Shown here: piece by piece, positions 57,901 to 64,000 of the stretch | How the letters are laid out: each line of letters opens with the position of its first letter | Position numbering within the stretch: position 1 is the first letter of the stretch | Source of the DNA: Conchocele bisecta | Taxonomy: Eukaryota; Mollusca; Bivalvia; Lucinida; Thyasiridae | Direction of reading: 5' to 3' | DNA: 64,000 nucleotides | Assembly: GCA_029237695.1 (NCBI GenBank) | Contig: CM055269.1 | Span: forward strand, 33,713,175 to 33,777,174 | Notes under the pieces: generated by a model | Database searches by the model: none | Seen by the model: only the letters and a program-made list of their open reading frames with translations | Told to the model about the DNA's origin: nothing | Translations under genes and position numbers: made by a program

Positions 57901-60900
57901 CCGCCATGCTTCTAACAAGCAACAGAGATGGTTATCAGGTGACAGGACTGGGCTAATGGTCACAAATATCATAATCCCAATATCTCCAGAAATGGCCACA
58001 CATAGAGGTTGTTACACAGGTGATGAGTTAATATATCGAAGGTCTAGTAACATAAGGTCGTAACTGTTATGTTTTAGCATAGCAGTTACGACCTTATGTT
58101 ACTAGACCATCAAATTATTAAACGAGTTTACTGATTTCTTAAGGAATGAGGCAAAGCTGAGTTGTTGATGGTGGATATACCTGGTGGTCACCAGTCAGAC
58201 AGTCGATTTCCACCTCAGAGCATGCGGCACCGTATGTGAAGTAGTTGAATGGATGTCCTGAGTTTTTCTCAAAGTTATAGCCAATATCTGGAGTCCTGCA
58301 GCATGTAAACTTCATAATTATAACTACAGCAAGTGATCAGAGGAGCACAGATACACCCTGCCCCCGCCTGGACCTACAAACAATATCTTTACGGACGGAC
58401 GAATAAACAGACATACGAAAACAAGATACCCCTCGACATATTTATACTTATGTATGCCTGAGGTATAATCATCTTGGGACTGTTTCACTTTGTACGACTA
58501 AAATATTCATTGCATATTTAGGATCGTCTGGAAATTTCAATTGATTGATTTACATTTATTGAGCATAGGCTGCATATGCAGCCTATGCTCAATAAATGTA
58601 AATCCAATAATTGTTTACAAGAAAACAGTGTTAATGTGAAATTTACAGACTATCATAATTTTGCACTTACGAACATTTTAGTCGTACAAGGTTTAGTGAA
58701 ATGTCCCCCTGGGCTATGTGAATACCTATGTGGCTGTGACTGGAGAAATGGGGCTTATGGATTTTATGACCAACGTATATCACTATATCACTTGCTAGAA
58801 ACATGACAGGTGTTCCATTGATGGAATGATGAACAGTGCAAATCCTGATCAGACTGTGTGAATCAACACTGGTCACGAAATGCATAAGCCCCATTTCTCC
58901 AGTCATAACCACATAATAGACAAGCCATGTGATGTTCTACCTTCAAACATCTGCGTAATTTCATGAAATATATTAATACTAAATTTACAATATTTTCCGT
59001 AAATAGAGTAAAAAGCTGTCAGACAACATTAATAGTTATTATTTTGTGAGTGCCTCCCGCAAACCCGCAACATTTATAGGGGACTGTGCCAGATTATGTA
59101 TGTTTAAATTAGTATGGACGATGCCCAAATCCCCTTGTGCTTCCGCGCGCCCCTCTACCAAAACCTCTTGGAAATCTTTGTGCACCCCTGTCGAATCCCC
59201 GCATTCCTCGACCTGCAGGGAGGCTCCGCTGAAACGTGCCTCTGGTGCTAGTTTGGCCTCGAAAATTGTTTCCAAGGTTACCCCCAGCACACTGATTCGC
59301 CCTATGCCCCAAGCCACAATTAGAACATACATGAGTAAACCGACAGTTTGGCCATTTACAGACACCATTGTTATAGTCGTTACATGTGTACATTGTACCA
59401 ACAGCCCTGGATGCCGTTGCAGTCTGCAAATTGCTAATACCGACACTGGCTTCCCTTACTTGAGTGCAACGCCACCACAATTCCGTATTTATAGTGGCCC
59501 ACGAGACTGGTGCGGATGCCTGGCGCAGTCTAAACTGTTCGTCATATGTGCGCCAGCCAAACCCCCCTTGCCTGGCAGCACAATCCCGTATATTATGCAT
59601 GTAGTGCAGCATCTCGACGGCCTTGTCGTTGTGACGAGACAGGTATATCGCCATATAAATTAGGAATGCGTCAGTCCACCTCTCAATGGAACTTATATGA
59701 TCCTTACATTCCTTAGGCTTAGCCTCTATGGTGGCCCCATCCACAGACAACTGGAATGTGCTGCCACTACAAATGTCGTTTAGCTCAACATCTCCCTTCA
59801 GTAAGAGGGCCAAATTTATATATTCCCCTCTACTAATTTGTTCCCTTAGCGACACGGGTATGTGTATGAAAATATCATCAGATGGACAACGTGCTGCTTG
59901 CACAGGCGTGAAAAGGGGTGTCCCCCCGCTAGAAGTGGCAGAAATAATGGGGGCACCGTTGTTGTTTACATGGGGACAGCGACAGTTGGAAGGGGTTTCA
60001 TGGACCACGGGGAGATGTGTCTCTGGAGGAACAAACGCATTAGACACCCTTATAATCTCCTCGAAGTCCACGACCATTCCACTACCACGACTACCATCGT
60101 TGTCCTCCTCGATGTTTTCAGACAAATCGTCCTCCACTGCCGGCACTGCCACTGGTGTTTGGCACGGTCTTTTCTGCGATTTTGGGTTCGCAACTCGTTC
60201 CCGTGGGCGCTTCTGACCTTTTCCGCGACCAGGCATGATTATTAGATACCGTGATTACTATCACCGATTATTTATATGTGCCAAATGTCTCCGCGTCGCT
60301 GAAAAATTGGAATTTAGGAAGTGTTTTTTTAAAACATGTGGTCTCTCCGCGGGCTTGCTAGAAAAGGAAGACCGCAAGGTACCCAAATATCCATGACGCG
60401 ACCTACACCAATTCTGATGACGTCACAGCAAGCAGCTGCCTCATCCAAGACGCACAACAACAACACCCGGAAGTAAACATTATTTTTCAGCAAAATAACC
60501 CTGAGTTATTCCAACGTTGGAATAATCAATATTATTTCATAATTATATTCCGCATGTACTCTGAATATTTTGTAAACTTTTGGCTTTATTTATGAAAAAT
60601 ACGGTAAATTTTGTCAACGTATTTAATGAAATTACACAGATGTCCGAAGGTACAAAATCACATGGCGTGTCTCATATCTGCTTGTTAGAATGAGGACATG
60701 TGGTGTTTCACTGACTGAACGGTGATCGGTGCAGATCCTGATCAGCATTTGCAGATGATATGAGCAGGCTGATCTGGTTCTACACCGTCATCAGCCCAAT
60801 TTCTCCAGTCACAGCCACAATTGGCACATTCTTTGTTCTTCGAATTATGTACACTGTGCAATGTAGATCTTCACAGTGGAAAATCTCTAAACAGAACACC

Positions 60901-62681
60901 GTGTGGACTTCCCAGCATGTCCGACATGGATACGCTCCATTGTATGTTAACATTATGTTTTATTGACATTGAATGTGATGAAATAGTGACAAATTGGAAA
61001 TAATTTTCCATATTTAATAATGTAATAAATATACAATGTTTTAAAGTCACTCTTTTTATTAAATTTTCGACCACATGGTCGTAAAGACCATGTGGTCGAA
61101 AATTTAATAAAAAGAATGACTTTAAACCAATGTGTATTAAATGTGCTTCCCTTCGGTGGTTATTGGAAATTATTGTAATAAATATATTTTCTTCTGTCTC
61201 CTCAAATATTTACAAATGACAACACATTAAAACACACTTTTATAGACAACTAGGGGCAGGTAATTATTATTTGACAACAGTCGATGTCTATAACGATTAT
61301 GGTATACCTACTTGTAGAAACCTGTAGCTGACAGTGATATTCGTCTCAGGTAGGCATCTTTCACCTGCAATATATGTTGTTGTTGTTGTATATTGTCTGT
61401 TCAACGCAACCAGTAAATGTGAACTTTAATCTCAATTACTCACAAAAATATGGTCCATTGATGAAAATAGAAAACAAATGTTGTTATTGTTTGCTTTAAC
61501 GAGTTTGTTGTATAGTGTTTTACACTGATGGTTACATACAGTGGGGTCAGCGTGTAAGTGCACACACTGTAGCACTGTAGCACTCTAGATAAGTGGTAGG
61601 AAATGCTGTTTGTCTTAATACATGCAAAGAAACTACTTTAGAAAAATTAAGTACCACACCCCAAACAATTATTAAATTTCATTGATCCACACAATTCAAC
61701 TGTCAATGGGCAGCATCACTTACCCAGTTTTCCCATGATCCTTTGGGATTGTCACGCATGACTGGCTCCAGTGTCGCCATCAACTTCTGGCATGCATTCT
61801 GAAATTGGCAGAAAGGCATGATATGTTAAAATCAGGCTTATTACATAACAATTTTCCAAACGGCATACATCATGATCCTAAGTTGTAAACACAGTCTCTA
61901 TAAGAAGACCAGTAGCCTATTTCACCAACATTGCAAAGTATACTTTTCTAGCAAAGTATACTTTGAGGGAGAAATTTTATATTTTAGGATAAATTTATTA
62001 ATTTTTATTATACTGAATTTATTACATTATCACAGCCATTTTGGCTGTGATAATGTAATAAATTCAGTATAATAATTCTGCATACTTTTAATCATCAAAT
62101 ATATGCAGTCGTTAGTTCTATATGAAATAATGCATTTCAGGAAAAATAAATGATTACTCCCTCAAAGTATACTTTGCTAGAAAAGTATACTTTGCAATGT
62201 TGGTGAAATCGACTACAGACACAGCTTCCCTAATTGAAGGTTTAAAGGTGAGCTTACTGTCCGTTACATGAAACCTGCTCAAATTTTACGGCTATATAAA
62301 CAATGAAAAAACTATATTTTTTTGGATAATATTAAATGGTAGAGGAGCATTATAGCAATGCTTGTGTGAAATATCAAGCAGATCCGTGCAAGGAAACAGA
62401 AATTATAAGACATTTACCCGAGGGTTAAGGTTTAGGGACGTACAGACGGACGAACGGACAGGACATACGGACGCCTGTACCATTATATGACCCCCTCACC
62501 ATTCGGTGGCAGGGGATAATAATTAATTTCTTGGTTGCTCAGTCATACATACTTGTACAGCCATCCCGTTGAGGTCCGATCCACAACTAGCTGCTGTGGC
62601 CGACGTATTGGGGACCGTATTGGTGGACGTTTCACTAATGTGTATTTTGGACATGGGCACACGCAATACCCTACTGGCCAC
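48774..62681 (-). CDS. XDH: Xanthine dehydrogenase/oxidase, C-terminal exons of an intron-rich host gene
   Basis: Seven exons on the minus strand encode about 250 residues of the molybdopterin-binding C-terminal region of xanthine dehydrogenase, the molybdo-flavoenzyme that oxidises hypoxanthine and xanthine to urate. Exons: 62681-62553, 61798-61724, 61364-61312, 58295-58181, 57338-57252, 51597-51475 and 48941-48774. Intron phases match throughout and borders fit GT-AG. Recognised signatures include [18 protein letters not shown], '[18 protein letters not shown]' and [12 protein letters not shown]. The N-terminal iron-sulphur and FAD domains must lie beyond 64,000. A short exon expected between 57252 and 51597, and the final C-terminal exon, were not found. 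Introns are filled with mobile elements. The gene could equally be a close aldehyde oxidase paralogue; the residues favour xanthine dehydrogenase. Confidence 0.85.
49045..49275. mobile_element. Family L foldback MITE, short form
   Basis: TACCTTCGGACACCTGCGTA is mirrored by GCAGATGTCCAAAGGTA, with inner arms AATATTTTCCGTAAATGG and a CATGCGG loop. It is followed by AATCACATGGCCTGTCTC, a flank also found beside the 58.9-60.7 kb element. Confidence 0.7.
49466..49695. mobile_element. Foldback repeat family B, complete copy
   Basis: GTGGATGAGACTGGAGTAAT at the left and ATTTCTCTAGTCACAGAAAC at the right. Inner arms on GATCCTGATCAGACTGTGCG. Confidence 0.65.
49696..50169. other. XDH intron, no gene seen
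   Basis: Contains one perfect hairpin at about 50053-50101 (arms AACTTCCTCAACCCTTTGCA). Confidence 0.45.
50170..50347. mobile_element. Foldback MITE family A, copy 14 (right end lost)
   Basis: Left end CTGGGGCCCGTTTCAC. Sequence stops within the right arm at GTGAAATTGTT, then runs into degenerate GGGAACGAATTGTTAATT repeats (50355-50460). Confidence 0.8.
51475..51597 (-). CDS. XDH: XDH exon (GFLYTRGPG exon)
   Basis: 41 codons, [20 protein letters not shown] through NERAVYSSK, donor GTACTC. Phase 0 at both ends, and it joins directly to the AIGEPPLF exon. An alternative acceptor 15 bp upstream would add five codons. Confidence 0.85.
52210..53295 (-). repeat. Satellite array, first orientation
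   Basis: About five to six units carrying TATGTTGGTGTAGAACAGA, GGGGGGAGATTTTCCTAGGA and CCATCTACCATATGCATA, in the order reverse to the next block. G and C homopolymers vary in length from unit to unit. Confidence 0.75.
53296..55430 (+). repeat. Satellite array, opposite orientation
   Basis: About eleven units of the same satellite inverted: TCTGTTCTACACCAACATAC, TTCTTGTCTACAAAGAGACA and TATGCATATGGTAG. The switch falls at the TTTCCTAGGAAATCTCCCCC segment near 53282-53300. Units near 53.4-54.7 kb are the most degraded. Confidence 0.75.
55789..56095. mobile_element. Foldback family D, copy 2
   Basis: GTAGTCGATTTCACCAACAT is mirrored near ATGAAATAGGCTAC. Inner hairpin CATTATCACAGCCAAAATGG. 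The 40 bp to its left (GTAAGCTCACCTTTAAACCT...) also flank copy 3 in mirror orientation. Confidence 0.75.
56096..56911. other. XDH intron, no exon found
   Basis: Searched by eye for the short exon expected between 57252 and 51597; none was seen. 56395-56535 is a diverged fragment of repeat family J. Confidence 0.4.
56912..57109. mobile_element. TTAA-type foldback, degraded copy 3
   Basis: TAACCCTTAAACTACTGAGC at the left, inner arms ACAGCACTTTAGAATCATTT, right end CAGCATTAA. Related to 39550-39799. Confidence 0.6.
57252..57338 (-). CDS. XDH: XDH exon ([11 protein letters not shown] exon)
   Basis: 29 codons: [20 protein letters not shown] then GQIEGAFMQ. Acceptor TTCAG, donor GTGGGT. Phase 0 at both ends. 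This stretch is among the most conserved of the molybdopterin domain. Confidence 0.9.
57370..57520. mobile_element. Family L inverted-repeat fragment
   Basis: ATGACAAGCCATCTGATTTT, then AATATTTTCCGTAAATGAGG, the same order as the left arm of the 58919-60671 element. Confidence 0.55.
57585..57757. mobile_element. MITE family C, half copy
   Basis: Starts in the central hairpin (GCTTTTTGCAGCTCAACTAA) and ends at the terminus CACCTTATCTGGAGCTCTG. Confidence 0.65.
57780..57925. mobile_element. Foldback repeat family B, half copy
   Basis: GCGGTGACTGGAGAAATGAG, then GCAGATCCGGATCAGACTG. The right arm is missing. Confidence 0.55.
58041..58108. repeat. Perfect 29-bp-arm hairpin
   Basis: GGTCTAGTAACATAAGGTCG is mirrored exactly at the right, with a TATGTTTTAGCATA loop region. 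No other copy was seen. Confidence 0.65.
58181..58295 (-). CDS. XDH: XDH exon ([18 protein letters not shown] exon)
   Basis: 115 nt. The first base completes the Lys codon begun in the preceding exon, then [20 protein letters not shown] and [18 protein letters not shown] follow. Acceptor CTGCAG, donor GTATAT. Confidence 0.9.
58475..58710. mobile_element. Foldback MITE family A, copy 15
   Basis: Left end GGGACTGTTTCACTTTGTAC, right end GTGAAATGTCCCCC. The inner palindrome is perfect. Confidence 0.85.
58731..58913. mobile_element. Foldback repeat family B, complete copy
   Basis: TGGCTGTGACTGGAGAAATG at the left, mirrored CATTTCTCCAGTCATAACCA at the right. It abuts the family L element. Confidence 0.7.
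58919..60671. mobile_element. Family L element carrying a Gag-like ORF
   Basis: Inverted repeats of about 95-100 bp: GACAAGCCATGTGATGTTCT, then ACATCTGCGTAATTTCATGA at the left, mirrored at about 60570-60671. The same arms, back to back without cargo, make the short MITE at 49045-49275. Between them lies a single intact ORF (59109-60236). No transposase is present, so the unit is non-autonomous with cargo, or a deletion derivative of a larger element. Confidence 0.65.
59109..60236 (-). CDS. Gag-like CCCH/CCHC zinc-finger protein, 375 residues
   Basis: Uninterrupted ORF from [15 protein letters not shown] to a Gly/Arg-rich tail. Domains in order: a basic N-terminus; a low-complexity acidic region; a conserved-looking core ([12 protein letters not shown] about residue 137, '[20 protein letters not shown]', then [11 protein letters not shown]); a CCCH-type finger (C-x7-C-x4-C-x3-H around [18 protein letters not shown]); a CCHC knuckle [13 protein letters not shown]; and RGG-type repeats ([20 protein letters not shown]) typical of nucleic-acid binding. 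I recognise this layout from ORFs accompanying tyrosine-recombinase retroelements (DIRS/Ngaro) and Crypton-like elements in marine invertebrates. It lies on the same strand as the XDH gene, in its intron, and is probably an element gene rather than host. The histone-like MPGRGKG start is coincidence. Confidence 0.7.
   Translation of the reverse strand: MPGRGKGQKRPRERVANPKSQKRPCQTPVAVPAVEDDLSENIEEDNDGSRGSGMVVDFEEIIRVSNAFVPPETHLPVVHETPSNCRCPHVNNNGAPIISATSSGGTPLFTPVQAARCPSDDIFIHIPVSLREQISRGEYINLALLLKGDVELNDICSGSTFQLSVDGATIEAKPKECKDHISSIERWTDAFLIYMAIYLSRHNDKAVEMLHYMHNIRDCAARQGGFGWRTYDEQFRLRQASAPVSWATINTELWWRCTQVREASVGISNLQTATASRAVGTMYTCNDYNNGVCKWPNCRFTHVCSNCGLGHRANQCAGGNLGNNFRGQTSTRGTFQRSLPAGRGMRGFDRGAQRFPRGFGRGARGSTRGFGHRPY
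60673..60830. mobile_element. Foldback repeat family B, right-part copy
   Basis: GCAGATCCTGATCAGCATTT, GGCTGATCTGGTTCTACACC and TTTCTCCAGTCACAGCCACA. It abuts the family L element, so family B copies flank that element on both sides. Confidence 0.6.
61042..61127. repeat. 86-bp near-perfect hairpin
   Basis: Arms TTTAAAGTCACTCTTTTTAT and GACCACATGGTCGTAAAGACC at the centre. Non-coding. Confidence 0.65.
61312..61364 (-). CDS. XDH: XDH exon (VKDAYLRR exon)
   Basis: 53 nt: [17 protein letters not shown] plus two bases of a Lys codon finished in the next exon. Acceptor TTGCAG, donor GTAGGT. The LSATGFY motif is characteristic of the family. Confidence 0.85.
61724..61798 (-). CDS. XDH: XDH exon ([12 protein letters not shown] exon)
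   Basis: 25 codons, [20 protein letters not shown] then SWENW. Acceptor TTTCAG, donor GTAAGT. Phase 0 at both ends. Confidence 0.9.
61910..62217. mobile_element. Foldback family D, copy 3
   Basis: CAGTAGCCTATTTCACCAAC is mirrored by GGTGAAATCGACTACAG, with the inner hairpin on CATTATCACAGCC. The 40-bp right flank mirrors the left flank of copy 2. Confidence 0.75.
62335..62520. repeat. Short dispersed repeat with (GGAC)-type run
   Basis: TATCAAGCAGATCCGTGCAA, GGTTTAGGGACGTACAGACG and CCCTCACCATTCGGTGGC, phrases also at 36.7-36.9 kb and in the 41-42 kb array. Confidence 0.55.
62553..62681 (-). CDS. XDH: XDH exon ([10 protein letters not shown] exon), most 5' in window
   Basis: 43 codons: [39 protein letters not shown] and MAVQ. 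Acceptor ATTACAG, donor GTATGT. Phase 0 at both ends; joins the NACQKL exon. Exons 5' of this lie past the window's end. Confidence 0.9.
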
Positions 62682-62889
62682 CTGTAATGCAACACAACAT
62701 GGGGTAGGCTATATTACATATGAGAATCGCTATTCCATTGACAGATGTGCCACTCAAGTACGGTACTTACTACATGTATCTGTTTCACGAAAGCTGCCCA
62801 AATTTTACGGCTATATAAACAATGCAAAAACTAATTTTTTTTGGATAATGCTAAATTTTATCGAAATTTAAAAATGAGCCTTGTTTTTA

Positions 62890-63325
62890 TTTCGTGAAAT
62901 TTGGTCCAATATTGATTTTATTCCGAAAAAAACAATTTCCCCATATTAAATCCCCGTAGACATCTTCACAGAGTGAAGATGTCTATGGGGATTTAACATG
63001 GGGACAATTTTCTAATTGCAGAAATAGTGGACCGATTTTCAAAATTTAACTTTTGTTTTCTTAATTTAATAGATCATTTCCAAGCAATCTAGCCAGGTTT
63101 CGGAGTAAATTACCAATTATTATTTTTTAGCTCCTCCCACAGCTCCTCTACATCATTTCTTGCCACCACCCCCCCCCCCCACCCCCCATGTTAAATTTCC
63201 CAGACAAATAAATGTTTTGTAATAAAATAAATATTTGACCAAATTTCACAAAATAAAAAGAAGGCTCATTCTTAAATTTTGATAAAATCAAAAAATTTAA
63301 CCCGCATTTTCTGTCTGTAACGCAG
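62890..63325. mobile_element. Foldback family F, copy 4
   Basis: Contains the mirrored ATTTTATTCCGAAAAAAACA, a perfect hairpin on CCCCATAGACATCTTCACAG-type arms (about 62940-63005), the phrase TAGCCAGGTTTCGGAGTAAA and a C run at 63170-63187. Confidence 0.5.
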
Positions 63326-63403
63326 TACGACTTAGTCAGAATGCAGTAAAAATTATTTTTCTGTCAATTCTTCCTGCGCCAGGTTATCAGGTGATTCCCA
63401 CCC

Positions 63404-63644
63404 TTAACCCTCAGACTGCTACACACAACAATTGTCGACTGCTGTTGCTTTTATATCTTGCCTTATTTCTCAATAAAAAACATGATTAGACAGCACTTCA
63501 GAATGGAAATGATTCTGAAGTGCTGTCAAAGCATGTTGTAAATTATACTAAAGTGCTGTCAAAGCATGTTTTTGATGATAAAAATGGAGAATAGAAAATA
63601 AACAGCAGACAACAACAAAATTAAGATAGCGGTGTAAGGGTTAA
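63404..63644. mobile_element. TTAA-flanked foldback (piggyBac-like MITE), copy 4
   Basis: TTAA at both ends. CCCTCAGACTGCTAC at the left, GCGGTGTAAGGG at the right. Inner arms AGTGCTGTCAAAGCATG. Confidence 0.75.
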
Positions 63645-64000
63645 TACACTTTGTAATCTCACATTAAACCAGACACAGACATTCGGATATCATGCTATTT
63701 CTCTTGTGTGCTTATATTCATGATTTACATGTACCAAAGTTAAAGATTGTGCAACAACTCAACATTACTTCGAGGATATTCATTTGTTCATGTTTGAATA
63801 GCGTGAATACAAGCTATGCAAACATGTACATGATGTACGATGAAATGTCCTATTTATTACATTTCTTCCAATATTTTCGAAAATTCATTGTTTATTTTTT
63901 GGGGGAAGGGGGGTGGTGTGTTTGCATCTGTATATGAATGTTTGTGAGGCGGTGCTTATTTTATAACGACTACGGGAGAGTACACACAGGTGATTACGGG
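63645..64000. other. Gene-free end of window
   Basis: No further XDH exon is visible on the minus strand, and no repeat family member is recognised. Confidence 0.4.

Noticed and set aside
60190..60236. Histone H4-like start MPGRGKG
   Set aside because: Only the first few residues resemble a histone, and the rest is a zinc-finger Gag-like protein.
59046..60245. Plus-strand ORFs of 205, 162 and 127 codons
   Set aside because: They are antisense shadows of the 375-codon Gag-like ORF.

Overview
The window looks like a stretch of invertebrate nuclear genome, most likely a mollusc and probably a bivalve. It is A+T-rich and intron-rich, crowded with short foldback transposons and satellites, and carries phase-consistent exons of an animal xanthine dehydrogenase gene. 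The clade is inferred from the general style of the repeats and was not tested. Repeat ends are accurate to a few bases where termini were read and to tens of bases elsewhere.

Positions 1 to about 15,130 are the remains of an integrated Polinton/Maverick-like (adintovirus-like) double-stranded DNA element. They hold a compact set of about 15 genes on both strands. In order these are a small hydrophobic protein (-), a coiled-coil fibre-like protein (-), a penton-like minor capsid candidate (-), a structural protein with a C-terminal membrane anchor (+), a 439-residue coiled-coil membrane protein (-), a double jelly-roll major capsid protein (+), a packaging ATPase (+), several small accessory proteins (+), a retroviral-type integrase (+), a family B DNA polymerase (-) and a C2H2 zinc-finger protein (+). 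The capsid, ATPase, integrase, polymerase, fibre and some accessory genes are broken by frameshifts or stop codons, while at least seven smaller genes are still open. The copy is therefore a decayed provirus. Its left end lies outside the window and its right end was not pinpointed. Short palindromes built on CCAATT/AATTGG or CCAATC/GATTGG recur inside its genes and in one promoter.

From about 15.1 to 48.5 kb I could support no host gene. The region is a mosaic of foldback elements. The commonest family (called A here, 15 copies in the window) ends in CAGGGGCCCGTTTCAC. Other families include TTAA-flanked (piggyBac-like) and TA-flanked (mariner-like) foldbacks, elements with hAT-like ends, and a SINE-like retroposon with a 16-bp target duplication. 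Tandem arrays lie at 41.0-42.6, 42.65-43.43, 45.1-46.35 and 46.4-47.8 kb.

From 48.8 to 62.7 kb seven exons of a xanthine dehydrogenase/oxidase gene lie on the minus strand, with matching phases and GT-AG borders. Its 5' exons lie beyond the window, its last exon was not found, and one short internal exon is missing from view. The introns are loaded with mobile DNA. One holds a 3.95-kb TIR-bounded unit filled with a satellite that reverses orientation part-way. Another holds a 1.75-kb TIR-bounded unit carrying an intact 375-codon Gag-like zinc-finger ORF.
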